From positions 2,156,001-2,220,000 of the forward strand of contig NC_007964.1 in assembly GCF_000013885.1 (NCBI RefSeq): 64,000 nucleotides of DNA, read 5' to 3'. Below are positions 9,460 through 18,224 of this stretch, in pieces (the stretch's first letter is position 1; each line of letters opens with the position of its first letter). The position numbers and the translations under genes were made by a program. The notes beneath the pieces are model-generated. The model was given only the letters and a program-made list of their open reading frames with translations, did not search any database and was not told the DNA's origin. The stretch comes from Nitrobacter hamburgensis X14 (GTDB lineage: Bacteria; Pseudomonadota; Alphaproteobacteria; Rhizobiales; Xanthobacteraceae).

Positions 9460-11316
9460 ATGCGTTCTAATTTTTCCGTTCGGTCAGTCCTTGTTGTATT
9501 ACCGACTCTCGGCCTTCTATCAGGTTTTGCTGTGCCTTTAATTGGTTTGCCAGCATTGCAAGGAAGGGTATGGGCTGCCTTCACTGTGCCGGTTCTGGTG
9601 GCTCTGCTCTATGAGATTGCAGCAAGTCTGAGACGCGCGGAGGTCGGGCTCGATATCGTAGCAGCGCTGTCGATGACGGCAGCGCTGGCGGTTGGCGAGA
9701 ACCTTGCGGCTGTCGTTGTCGCGTTGATGTATTCGGGTGGTCAGTATCTCGAAGCCTACGCCGAGGGTCACGCGCGCCGCGAGATGACGGCGATCCTTGC
9801 GCGGGTACCTCGTACGGCTGTCAGGCATGGCAATAGCGTGCTTGAAGAAGTCGGTCTTGAGACAATCGTGCCCGGTGATCGGCTACTCATTCGACAGGGG
9901 GATGTTGTCCCGGTCGATGGAACGGTCGCCAGCGGTGTCGCAATTCTGGATCAATCGGCGCTGACAGGTGAACCGATCCCCGTGCAACAGCGGGCCGGCG
10001 ATGCAGTGATGAGCGGATCGACCAATGCCGGCGAAGCTTTCGACCTGGTAGCGTCACATCACGCCGCCGAAAGCACCTATGCCGGCATTGTCAGGCTGGT
10101 CGAGGAGGCGCAGCGCTCCAAGGCGCCGATGTCGCGGCTTGCCGACCGGTTTGCCATATTGTTTCTTGGCGTGACCGTGCTGATTTCAGGTTTAGCCTGG
10201 TACTTCACCGATGATCCCATTCGTGCCGTCGCCGTTCTCGTGGTTGCAACGCCGTGCCCGCTTATTCTGGCCGTGCCGATCGCCATTGTATCCGGCCTTT
10301 CACGCGCGGCGCGATTTGGCATCCTGATCAAGGGCGGAAAGGCGATTGAGGCGCTGGCGCGCGTGTCCTCGCTCGTCCTTGACAAGACGGGAACACTGAC
10401 CGACGGTAGGGCGCGGGTCGTATCGGTCAACGTTCGGGATCATCTCGAACCCGACGACATCTTGCGTTTTGCAGCCTCGCTCGATCAGGCGTCGAAGCAC
10501 ATTATTGCCCAAACCCTTGTGATCGAGGCGCGGGACCGCAAGCTGCACCTCTCGACCCCGTCCAACGTGATCGAGACAGCGGGCGATGGCATCGAGGGCA
10601 GCATTGACGGGCTAAATGTGGCGGTCGGCGGCGTCCACTTCGTCCGTTCTAAATTGACGAAGACGGAAACAACCTCGTTTGAGCCAACGCAAAAGGCCGG
10701 CGCAGTGATTGTCGCCGTTGCGATTGGTGGCAAGATGGCTGGCGAGATCGTGCTCGCCGATGAATTGCGCGTTGGTACGCAGGCCCTTCTGCAGGCGCTG
10801 AGAAAATTGGGAATACAGCGAATTATTCTCGCGACCGGGGATCGCTGCGAAGTCGCGCAAGCTATATCGCGCGGACTCGGAATCGATGGCGTTAGGTCGG
10901 AGTTGACGCCGGATCAGAAAGTGTTGGTTGTTCTTACGGAGCGGAAGAACGGTCCGGTCATGATGGTCGGCGACGGTGTGAATGACGCCCCGGCGCTGGC
11001 CGCGGCTGATATTGGAGTAGCAATGGGCGCACGGGGCACAGCAGCGTCGGCCGAGGCAGCAGATGTAGTCCTTCTGGTTGACCATCTTGATCGTATCGTA
11101 CCCGCTATTCAAATCGCGCGGCGGTCGCGCTTGATCGCGCTCGAAAGCGTCGCTGCGGGGATTGGACTATCGCTGCTCGGTATGATCGCCGCGGCGTTTG
11201 GTTATATCACGCCCGTTCAAGGTGCTTTGCTTCAGGAGGTGATCGACGTCGCGGTCATACTAAACGCGCTGCGGGCGCTCGGCGGAAATGAGATCCAATA
11301 TACGCTTGCGAAGTAA
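9460..11316 (+). CDS. P1B-type heavy-metal ATPase (TPCPL class)
   Basis: A 618-residue inner-membrane P-type ATPase. It has the phosphatase loop SALTGEPIPV, the transmembrane metal site TPCPL around residue 265, the phosphorylation site DKTGTLTDG near residue 308 and the hinge GDGVNDAPA near residue 505. There is no N-terminal CxxC metal-binding domain. The TPCP motif marks a P1B subgroup (often called P1B-5, linked to nickel or iron export and to nodulation ATPases) rather than the CPC copper exporters. No C-terminal haemerythrin domain is present. The start at 9460 follows GATCGAGG; a GTG at 9436 would add 8 residues. The metal is not decided by the sequence. Confidence 0.88.
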   Translation: MRSNFSVRSVLVVLPTLGLLSGFAVPLIGLPALQGRVWAAFTVPVLVALLYEIAASLRRAEVGLDIVAALSMTAALAVGENLAAVVVALMYSGGQYLEAYAEGHARREMTAILARVPRTAVRHGNSVLEEVGLETIVPGDRLLIRQGDVVPVDGTVASGVAILDQSALTGEPIPVQQRAGDAVMSGSTNAGEAFDLVASHHAAESTYAGIVRLVEEAQRSKAPMSRLADRFAILFLGVTVLISGLAWYFTDDPIRAVAVLVVATPCPLILAVPIAIVSGLSRAARFGILIKGGKAIEALARVSSLVLDKTGTLTDGRARVVSVNVRDHLEPDDILRFAASLDQASKHIIAQTLVIEARDRKLHLSTPSNVIETAGDGIEGSIDGLNVAVGGVHFVRSKLTKTETTSFEPTQKAGAVIVAVAIGGKMAGEIVLADELRVGTQALLQALRKLGIQRIILATGDRCEVAQAISRGLGIDGVRSELTPDQKVLVVLTERKNGPVMMVGDGVNDAPALAAADIGVAMGARGTAASAEAADVVLLVDHLDRIVPAIQIARRSRLIALESVAAGIGLSLLGMIAAAFGYITPVQGALLQEVIDVAVILNALRALGGNEIQYTLAK

Positions 11317-11399
11317 GGCAGCTCAGGCCGACCGTACAGCCGTGTTCGTCGATGAGCAGTTCCTTGACGTGACCGAATGCTTGGCCAATTTCCCGTGAA

Positions 11400-11690
11400 C
11401 AATATGAATTCGCCGATCATTTGTACGGTGAGATTTAGATCATGAGTGACCGCGACAACGGTCTTGCCGCGGAGCGTCACAAGGTCACGAAGGATGCCAA
11501 ACACCTGAGCGGTGGCGAGCGAATCCAGACTCCCGGTCGGCTCATCGGCAAGAATGACCGGAGGGGCGTTGGCCGTTGCACGAGCCACGGCGACGCGCTG
11601 CCGTTGCCTACCCGAGGTGTTTTGCGAAGGTGATCGCTCAGCCCGAACGATATCAGTAATTCCTCTCCGCGTGAGGTGGCGCCGCGTGAC
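11400..11690 (-). pseudogene. ABC transporter ATPase remnant (LolD/MacB-like)
   Basis: The minus strand contains SGRQRQRVAVARA (degenerate LSGGQ signature), then ILADEPTGSLDS (Walker B and D-loop) and VVAVTHDLNL (H-loop), in one frame. The preceding EELLISFGLSDHL lies in another frame. No Walker A region is found upstream. The gene is therefore truncated at its 5' end and frameshifted. It resembles the ATPase of lipoprotein-release or macrolide-type exporters. Confidence 0.7.
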
Positions 11691-11907
11691 GGCAATCTGC
11701 ATCGAGAAACCGACCTGTGACGCCCGCGATTGTCACCAGCGTCTAGCGGGCGCGATGGCGGATATGTGTCCATGCGATGGTCATGGATAGGAAGGTTTAC
11801 GGCGTGATGCTCACGCATCCCCACCGATCGCGTAACGGCCGCTTCTGTCACGTCGATTGGTGCGACCTTTATATCCATAATTGCTCAAGCCATGTCGTCG
11901 CGAAGTA

Positions 11908-12114
11908 CTAACTGGCGACATGGGGGTCGTCTGCCAGGTGCACCACCTCGACACAGTCGATATTCAGGCACGCTTTGCCGATTTGATGTTCTGCCAGGAC
12001 CCGCGCCTGAGAGGGATCGTCAGATTCAATGTCGATCTGACGCTGAAGACACTTGAAATTATGACCGTTCGAATTCAGCAGATCCTTGTAGAAAGAGACG
12101 CGATAGCCGTTCAT
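11908..12114 (-). CDS. small conserved hypothetical protein
   Basis: A 68-residue soluble protein beginning MNGYRVSFYKDLLNSNGH. It has a good ribosome-binding site (GAGGAG seven bases before the ATG). It resembles small proteins common in bradyrhizobia, with a short beta-rich start and a stretch of predicted helix (QARVLAEHQIG). It lies directly downstream of the FixK homologue on the same strand, 55 bases after it, and may be co-transcribed. I know no function. Confidence 0.7.
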   Translation of the reverse strand: MNGYRVSFYKDLLNSNGHNFKCLQRQIDIESDDPSQARVLAEHQIGKACLNIDCVEVVHLADDPHVAS

Positions 12115-12169
12115 GGGAAACTCCTCGTTTTCTGCGGATGCGGGCCAGGTGGACCGCAGGTTGGTGCCC

Positions 12170-12865
12170 TCAAGCCTCCATGGTGGACAGCCGTTGTCGG
12201 TTGCGCAGCGCGATTTGGCGAGCGCTCGAAAACATCAGGATGCCCTCATCGTTGAGTTGTGAGAGCGCCCGCGAGACGGTCTCGAGCGTCAGCCCGAGGT
12301 AATCGCCAATATCGCGACGACACATCGGGAGCGCCATCATGCCGGCTCTGGCGAGTCGGCGGTCCATTTCCAGCAGGAAAGTGGCGACGCGCTCCATCGC
12401 AGTCTTGCGGCCAAGAAGCAGCATATGGTCTTCGGCATGCCGGAGGTCGCTTGCCGTTATCGTCCAGAGATTGCGGGTAACCTGAACGTTCGACGCTGCA
12501 GCCTTCTCGAGGTTGCGACGAGGCACCAGGCGGACAGTGGTGTTTGTGATTGCTTCGGCAGTGAGCCGGTGCTCCGAGCCGGGGTCGAGGCCAAAGACAT
12601 CGCCCGGCAGATGGAATGCACTGATTTGCCGTCGTCCGTCGCTCAGGAGTTTATAGGTACGGACTGCGCCGCTGATGATCTGGTAGAGATATTCGGAAGG
12701 CTCACCCTCGCCGTAGATTTCCTCATCCTTATTGTAGGAAAATTCGCTTGCGACCACTCTCGAGCAACGGACGATTGCGCTGAATTGGTCGGCCGGTTCA
12801 GCCGCCATGACGTGCGGAATGTCGAGAGCGTTGACGGTCGGGGCAGTGATCGTCTGGGTATGCAT
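12170..12865 (-). CDS. Crp/Fnr-family regulator, FixK-like
   Basis: A 231-residue transcription factor. The N-terminal cyclic-nucleotide-like beta roll covers about residues 30-140, including the FixK-like segment DVFGLDPGSEHRLTAEAI. The C-terminal winged helix has RRDIGDYLGLTLETVSRAL near residue 190, with the E-x2-S-R recognition pattern used to read TTGAT-N4-ATCAA. There are no N-terminal Cys residues for an iron-sulphur cluster, so it is FixK-like rather than FNR/FnrN-like and probably does not sense oxygen itself. Several matching boxes lie within 13 kb on either side. I see no FixK box in front of this gene. Confidence 0.88.
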   Translation of the reverse strand: MHTQTITAPTVNALDIPHVMAAEPADQFSAIVRCSRVVASEFSYNKDEEIYGEGEPSEYLYQIISGAVRTYKLLSDGRRQISAFHLPGDVFGLDPGSEHRLTAEAITNTTVRLVPRRNLEKAAASNVQVTRNLWTITASDLRHAEDHMLLLGRKTAMERVATFLLEMDRRLARAGMMALPMCRRDIGDYLGLTLETVSRALSQLNDEGILMFSSARQIALRNRQRLSTMEA

Positions 12866-13286
12866 ATCGCCATCTCCTCGATGCGTGATGGCTTGGTTTA
12901 TCGGAGACGTGCGCGCCGGAATATTTCGGTCGATATCCTAAGGGGTGCCTCCTAGGGGCTTTTACGGAGGTGCTGCTTCAGGACGTGGCACAGACGTGCC
13001 GATGGTGCTTCGAACGCGTTCCATGCCGCAATCGATTAACAAGTTCCACCCCGTCGATTTCCCCGTTCGCAGACGTTCTCGACCTTCCTGAGTAAGCAGG
13101 GTTGGCCGGGGATTTCATGTTCGAAACGCCGGTTTGCGCATCGACCATTTGCTCTTGAGCCTGGTGCTCGCCGCGCGGCTGGGCGAGCTGGGAGTAGTCA
13201 CCTGATGCCACGCCCGATCTTCGGACTTTGGGAAACCGTTAAGGCATTCCGCCATACCACTGCCGGGTCCTGTCTCCCGGATCAGT
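12866..13286. other. intergenic stretch upstream of the FixK homologue
   Basis: About 420 bases between two divergent genes. A short hairpin (GGCAC-N4-GTGCC near 12983) is visible, but no gene and no clear FixK box. It presumably holds the promoter of the FixK-like gene. Confidence 0.4.
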
Positions 13287-14093
13287 ATGTCCAGAACATC
13301 AAGACGTTTCGCCTCGCACCTTCGCCGCTGGCGGCGCCGCGGAACGCGGGCGTGTCAGAAGATCGCCAAGGCGCCACGATCTGTCCGGATCGCAGGCGCT
13401 GTGGCGGTCGTGCTCGCCACCGGCGTGACGGCGAACCTCATTTATCAGATAGTCCGTAAGCCAGCCGAGTTGCTCTTCTTCGTCGGTCACAGACTCGACA
13501 AGGAGCCGGCCGGGACGTGGCGACATTACGGGCAATTGTTTCGGACATATGCGACCCGCTCGATCTCGCCGGAATTGTTGGCCGCGCTCGCTCAAGTCGA
13601 GAGTTCAGGCAATCCGGTCGATCGGACCTATTGGCGCTGGCAATTCAGTTTCAATCCTTTCAAGATCTATCAGCCGGCATCCAGCGCCGTCGGCCTATTC
13701 CAAATGACCGATCCTGCCTATTCCGAGGTCGCACGTTTCTGCATCCGAGCAAGATCGGTCAAAGATACTGGTTGTGGTTTCGGCCCCTATATCCGCGTCA
13801 TACCCAGCCATGCCGTCGAGCTGGCATCGATATATTTGGACCGGAACGTAGCTGCTGTCCTCACCCGGGCGGGCAACGTACCGGCTAACGAGCGGCAAAG
13901 GCAGGATCTTGCCGCCTTCATCCATCTCTGCGGCGGAGGCCCCGCCACCGCATACGCACGACGTCACTTCCAGATGAACGCTACCGAACGATGCGGGGAC
14001 CATCTCGTTGCGGCGTACATCTTCAAGGTCGATACGATGCGACGACGATTTCGACGCCTTGCCGCCAACGACGGCCATCAGCGTCTGGATTGA
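13287..14093 (+). CDS. lytic transglycosylase-like (SLT domain) protein
   Basis: A 268-residue protein with a basic N-terminus, one transmembrane anchor (about residues 32-56, AGAVAVVLATGVTANLIY) and a periplasmic SLT-like domain. Family marks include LAALAQVESSGNPV, where the catalytic Glu lies in the ES motif near residue 103, and GLFQMTDPAYSEV. Such enzymes cut peptidoglycan glycan strands. The start is uncertain, because upstream codons are also open and no strong ribosome-binding site decides it. The gene stands alone next to transposon debris. Some members serve conjugation or secretion machinery, but no such genes are adjacent. Confidence 0.78.
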   Translation: MSRTSRRFASHLRRWRRRGTRACQKIAKAPRSVRIAGAVAVVLATGVTANLIYQIVRKPAELLFFVGHRLDKEPAGTWRHYGQLFRTYATRSISPELLAALAQVESSGNPVDRTYWRWQFSFNPFKIYQPASSAVGLFQMTDPAYSEVARFCIRARSVKDTGCGFGPYIRVIPSHAVELASIYLDRNVAAVLTRAGNVPANERQRQDLAAFIHLCGGGPATAYARRHFQMNATERCGDHLVAAYIFKVDTMRRRFRRLAANDGHQRLD

Positions 14094-14097
14094 GCGG

Positions 14098-14277
14098 GTG
14101 GTACCCGCCAATCTGCTTGCTTTGCTTCGAACGCTCGCCGACGCGCGTGACACGCTTGCCTTTGGTGCATTCATGCGCGGGCCCATGGTCTGGCTGACCG
14201 ACGAGGAATTGCCGGATAGCGCCGAAGAGGTCCGAGCCACCACCGGCGGGGTAAAACCCGGCCACGCGCCGGAGTAA
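14098..14277 (+). pseudogene. addA-like UvrD helicase internal fragment
   Basis: The frame reads LLALLRTLADARDTLAFGAF then MRGPMVWLTDEELPDSAEEV. This closely parallels a segment of the AddA-like helicase at the window end (LVALTCALADPRDSLALGAF, LRGPMVGLTETELLDIAEQL near 63170-63270). Only this piece is left; no helicase motifs precede or follow it. It is a remnant of a second AddA-like gene, cut by the IS110 insertion immediately downstream. Confidence 0.6.
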
Positions 14278-14383
14278 TAGTCGGCCACGGTTTGCGAACG
14301 CAGGAGACCGCCGGGAGAAGCTATGGGAAGCGGCGAGGTTGAGGCACCATCGGCGCTTGGACAACCAAAGATGGATGTAGCTC

Positions 14384-15541
14384 ATGCCCGCAGTCGATGA
14401 TTTGAGTCGTTCCCTCACCGCGTTGGCTCAAGATAGCACATTGATGACGGTTATCGAACTGAGCAAGTCGAGTTGGCTCGTCGCCGGGATGGTGCCAGGC
14501 ATTGAGCGTCATCCGGTAAAGAAGCTCGATCCCGATCCGGTGGCTTTGCTCAACCTGGTCAGTCGCTGGCGCTGCGAAGCGGAGAGGAAGGAGCGGCGGA
14601 TCGAGCGGGTCGTGCTCGCCTTCGAGGCGGGCCGCGACGGATTCTGGCTGGCGCGATGGCTGCGAGAGCGTGGCATCGAGGCGTATGTGATCCATTCGAC
14701 GAGCGTCGCGGTCACGCGCGAGCACCGACGGGCGAAGACCGACCGGCTGGATACGGCGATGCTGATGCGCGTTTTTCTCGGTTGGTTACGTGGCGAACGC
14801 GGTCATTGCCGAATGGTCGCGATTCCGACCTACGAGGAGGAAGACGCCAAGCGGCCGAGCAGAGAGCGAGAAAGTCTGGTTGGCGAACGGACGCGGATCA
14901 TCAATCGAATGAAGGGCGCCCTGGCACGGTTGGGGATTCGCGGATTCAAGCCGGAACTGCGGCGAGCTCCGGAAAAACTGAGCGCGTTGCTTACACCGGA
15001 AGGGGAGCTGCTTCCCTCGAATCTGCTGGAAGAGATGAGGCGCGAGATGACGCGGCTCTCCTTGATCCGCGAGCAGATCGCGGCCATCGAACAAGCGCGA
15101 CTTGTACGATTGCAGCAGGCACCCACGTCGCGACCGAACGCGATGACAACGCTCCTGGCCAGGGTTATCGGAGTCGGATTGGAAACGGCCGATATGTTGG
15201 TTCAGGAGGTGTTGAACCGCAACCTGCGCGATCGTCGGGCGGTGGCCCGCTATGCCGGCTTGACGGGCTCTCCTGACGAGAGTGGCTCGAGGCGACGGGA
15301 AAAGGGGCTTGCCAAGGCGGGCAATGCCCGAGTGCGCCGTGGGTTAATCCAGCTCGCTTGGCGATTCTTGATGTTCCAAAAGGATAGCGGGCTGGCGCAA
15401 TGGTACCGGGCTCGAACTGGTCAGGGTGCGCGCAAGACGACGGTGATCGTGGCGCTCGCCAGAAAGCTGCTGATCGCGCTCTGGCGCATGGTGACAGTCG
15501 GCGAAGTCCCGACCGGTGTCGTGCTGCGACCGGGAATGTGA
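14384..15541 (+). CDS. IS110-family transposase
   Basis: A 385-residue DEDD recombinase of a subgroup different from the other two IS110 copies. The N-terminal domain contains VIELSKSSWLVAGMVPG and the Asp-bearing KTDRLDTAMLMRVFLGWL. The C-terminal domain contains RVIGVGLETADMLVQEVL, ARYAGLTGSPDESG and GLAKAGNARVRRGLIQLAWR. The frame is complete. The inserted element cuts an addA-like remnant on its left. Long non-coding flanks follow (15542-15840), as expected of an element with an RNA-encoding end; that role is inference. Confidence 0.88.
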   Translation: MPAVDDLSRSLTALAQDSTLMTVIELSKSSWLVAGMVPGIERHPVKKLDPDPVALLNLVSRWRCEAERKERRIERVVLAFEAGRDGFWLARWLRERGIEAYVIHSTSVAVTREHRRAKTDRLDTAMLMRVFLGWLRGERGHCRMVAIPTYEEEDAKRPSRERESLVGERTRIINRMKGALARLGIRGFKPELRRAPEKLSALLTPEGELLPSNLLEEMRREMTRLSLIREQIAAIEQARLVRLQQAPTSRPNAMTTLLARVIGVGLETADMLVQEVLNRNLRDRRAVARYAGLTGSPDESGSRRREKGLAKAGNARVRRGLIQLAWRFLMFQKDSGLAQWYRARTGQGARKTTVIVALARKLLIALWRMVTVGEVPTGVVLRPGM

Positions 15542-15909
15542 GCAGCAGCTCCAATAGGTCCACAGGAGACACATCCTTTGACGGCCGGTTACAACGTTGC
15601 GACAGGCGGTCAATGCTGATCCGAGGTGGCGGTGACCCGAGCTACGCCCTGGCTTCGACGCCGTAGGGAGAATGGGCCTGCCGCTTCGGAGCCTCGCCCC
15701 CGAAGCGAATGCCTGCTTCATGGTTTGGATCCTGCGAGGACCCAACCGAATACAAGGTTGCGGCGCGATGCATTGCGCCCAATGGCGAGCTCCACTCGGC
15801 TCAGAAAATATCAGGAGAACCGACGCGAGAAGCCTTGACAGAACAACTCCCATACAAGGGCGTAGCCCGAGCGGGGTCTCCTGCGTTCGCGGCGATTTTT
15901 CGAGGGGTT
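15542..15909. other. right flank of the second IS110 element
   Basis: About 370 bases without a gene, with no open frame that resembles a known protein. It is probably the right non-coding end of the IS110 element plus adjoining debris. Confidence 0.4.
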
Positions 15910-16008
15910 TCAGCCGGGCTTTCGGGCGCGGCTTTGCGCGAGACGATAGCCGTCGCCGTTCATCTCGAGGATGTTGACCTGGTAAGTGATGCGATCTCCC
16001 GAAGCGGG
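15910..16008 (-). pseudogene. IS21-family IstB C-terminal fragment
   Basis: The minus strand encodes ASGDRITYQVNILEMNGDGY followed by RLAQSRARKPG and a stop at 15910-15912. This is the conserved C-terminus of the IS21 helper ATPase IstB (HHVNILEMNGDSYRL in typical members). No Walker motifs or IstA lie nearby, so only the tail survives. Confidence 0.68.
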
Positions 16009-16202
16009 CACCGTAAAGACCAATGAGGAGCGCAATGTTCCTCTCCATCCCGAAATTATCCAGCAAGGGTTTGTTAAATTTGTATCCCAATCGACGGGGC
16101 CGTTGTTCTACACGGTCACCTTCCCAGGATCGGCGCGATGCTCGTAAAACCCAGTCCGCCTTGAAACATCTGCCGAAGAAGCAAACACAGTGGCCGAGGG
16201 GC

Positions 16203-16300
16203 GCGATATTCACCGTGGGGCATTCGACGCCCATCGACCGCTTCATTACGCTGATCGATAGCTACGGTATCGAGCGCCTTGCCGATGTCCGGCCGTGCCG
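16203..16300 (+). pseudogene. DUF488-family N-terminal fragment
   Basis: The frame reads AIFTVGHSTPIDRFITLIDS then YGIERLADVRP, the typical N-terminus of DUF488 proteins (IFTVGHST, LADVR). The rest of the gene is missing after RHQLN, where other families show RFNPQFN. Confidence 0.65.
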
Positions 16301-16310
16301 CGCTCGCCAT

Positions 16311-16896
16311 CAGCTTAACATCCAGCGACGTCAGTGGCGAAGCGACTCCTGCTTTGGCACCGCAGACTCCCGCTCTGTATGAAGGAGATCAGCGCAACCT
16401 AAGGTTCCCGCAAGTCACGGCCTGCTCGGCCGCGACGGCCGGTCTCCAGCCGCATTCCTCGTCGGGGCTTCATGGCCTCTGGAATTCGCGAGTCAATTCG
16501 ACGCGGAGCAAGCCATTTTCACCACGTCGTTCTTGACCTGGACATCATCGGCCAGGTTGGACTGACGCAAGCGGTCCAACAAGAATTTACGGTCAAGTCC
16601 CCTTCGAGCTGGAACCCTAGGCCCGCAATCTTATTACGCGGTGCCGCCTATTGCGAGCAGTCGAGGCGTCTCACAGCACGACCGGCACGACCCAGTTTGC
16701 GGGAGTTGAAGGTTTAGGGTCAGTTGGCCCATGCCAGCCAAGCAGTCGGCTTGCGCCTCGCGCGCGCGGCGGAACTCGGATCATCCCAAGCCAGAGTCCG
16801 AGGGGCAACAAGATCGAAACGATAGAAAATTATTCGAAGATTTTAGCGGAACGACCCGGGCATTTGGGCGTCGGTTTGCCAGAGGGCGAAAACGCG
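16311..16896. other. degraded DNA
   Basis: About 590 bases between two gene remnants. Open frames exist but show no recognisable protein, so I cannot name anything in it. Confidence 0.3.
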
Positions 16897-17075
16897 ATGA
16901 CAGAGCGCCAGTTCAGAGATCTAGAAACCCAGATCGCGCGTTGTAGGTTCTTGGAGCAGGAGGTGACCGATCCGCTTGCTGCTTGTCGTACACCTCATGA
17001 TCTTAGAGCTTGAGGCTGATCTCAGGATCGTAGGACCAATTAGGCAACCATGGGCAGAGGCACGCCGCAGCTAAG
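16897..17075 (+). pseudogene. small coiled-coil hypothetical protein, frameshifted
   Basis: The ATG at 16897 starts MTERQFRDLETQIARCRFLE. Near 16985 the sense reading shifts frame and continues MILELEADLRIVG. Small rhizobial proteins of about 55 residues share this charged helical pattern. The shift breaks the gene. No function is known to me. Confidence 0.45.
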
Positions 17076-17141
17076 TAGCTCCAACCAAGCTGATGAACGG
17101 TCTCGCACATAGAAGCAAACTAAAGGGCAAAGTGTTGCTAT

Positions 17142-17426
17142 AACGACGCTTCTCGGCGACGATCACTTCAACAAGCTGGAGCGCACCGAGTTCGCCGCGC
17201 TGGTTTGGCATCTGGCCGGATCACTTCGTGCCATCCCGATCTGCCGCTGCTGGCCGCCTATTCGAAAGCCATCGTTGGCGAGCGGATCGCGGCCGGTGAG
17301 TTGGCTGCAGCCTATGTCGTCGATGGCAAGCCTTCGCCATGGTTGCCGGTCTGGCAGGCCCAAGTCCGGGCGCTGACGACGCTGGCGCGAATGCTGGGCC
17401 TATCGTCCGGCGCCGGGCGTCTTTAG
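17142..17426 (+). pseudogene. phage terminase small subunit (P27-like) remnant
   Basis: One frame gives LGDDHFNKLERTEFAALVWH. A shifted frame continues DLPLLAAYSKAIVGERIAAG, VVDGKPSPWLPVWQAQVRAL and LARMLGLSSGAGRL to the stop at 17426. The second part matches the C-terminal half of P27-family small terminases (DLPLL..Y, DGKPSPWL, RLRLSPQAR). It signals a former prophage at this place. No other phage genes remain nearby. Confidence 0.6.
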
Positions 17427-17512
17427 GACTTAAAGGTCTGACCTCCTGAGTTGTCGTCGAGGACCGAGACCTCTGCCTGAATGACGGCCACCATAAGCAT
17501 AGGAGGTGTCTC

Positions 17513-17725
17513 ATGCCCCGCTTCATCGTCCGCTTCCTGAAGGAAATACTCGGCGAAAACGGCCGGATGTCCGAGGTCTGCCAGACCACCGTCGAACTAG
17601 AGGCCCAGGACGAGAGCGACGCGGAACGGAAGGCCAAGCTGAGGTTCTGCGATATCCATGGGATTCATGACTGGTCTCTGCATGCGGATCGCCTTAAGAT
17701 CGACTCGGCCGACTTTCCTTCGTAG
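17513..17725 (+). CDS. small conserved hypothetical protein
   Basis: A 70-residue soluble protein starting MPRFIVRFLKEILGENGRMS, with a strong ribosome-binding site (AGGAGGTG) directly upstream. It resembles a small protein found in many bradyrhizobia: a beta strand, a helix (ESDAERKAKLRFC), then DWSLHADRLKI. It stands alone between a terminase remnant and an IS110 element. No function is known to me. Confidence 0.68.
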   Translation: MPRFIVRFLKEILGENGRMSEVCQTTVELEAQDESDAERKAKLRFCDIHGIHDWSLHADRLKIDSADFPS

Positions 17726-18224
17726 TCCCGGGTATCGCGGATCCGACCGACTGCATCCGTTCTTGACTCATGATGATCCGCCCGGCAGGGCTGCGTGTTC
17801 GGCATCTCCGGCGCCGGCACCCGTGCGCCCGACTTGGGCCCCATGGTTACGTTTGGCTGTTACGCTTCATCGCCGCCTGGCGGGCTTGCGGTGGTAACGT
17901 TGTATGGTTACGCCCGCGGCTATGGTTACGCTGACGATCCGTCGGCGGTGCCCGATCCAACGATCATCGAGCACGAGCCGACTGTGGTTGCGCTGGCGGA
18001 GCGTAGGACGTCCGTGGTTACGCTCGGCGCAATACCGGAGATTTGCTCGGCCAGAATGCGCAACGGGCTATCGGCGGAGCGCAATCCGACCGCAGCAGCA
18101 GCCGGCGACCGTGCGCGTCGCGATGAATGACTTCTATTGATGGTGTGGAACGGCCCTTCGAAGCGGCACCGAAGGTGCTTATCGTGGTGATGCAAACCGC
18201 CACGAAACAAAAGGAACCGTTCCC
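17726..18224. other. left flank of the third IS110 element
   Basis: About 500 bases. The octamer TGGTTACG (or TGGTTGCG) recurs at roughly 17843, 17904, 17922, 17986 and 18016 without a fixed period. An open frame (GYARGYGYADDPS) covers the area, but I do not recognise it. The end directly before 18225 is presumably the IS110 left end. Confidence 0.35.

Noticed and set aside
15344..16246. A 300-codon minus-strand frame across the IS110 right flank
   Set aside because: It covers the end of a transposase in antisense and non-coding flank, and the real IstB tail lies in a different frame.
17842..18024. TGGTTACG repeats as a possible CRISPR or iteron array
   Set aside because: The spacing is irregular (18 to 64 bases) and the units are only eight bases long. 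No CRISPR array or cas gene was seen anywhere in the window.
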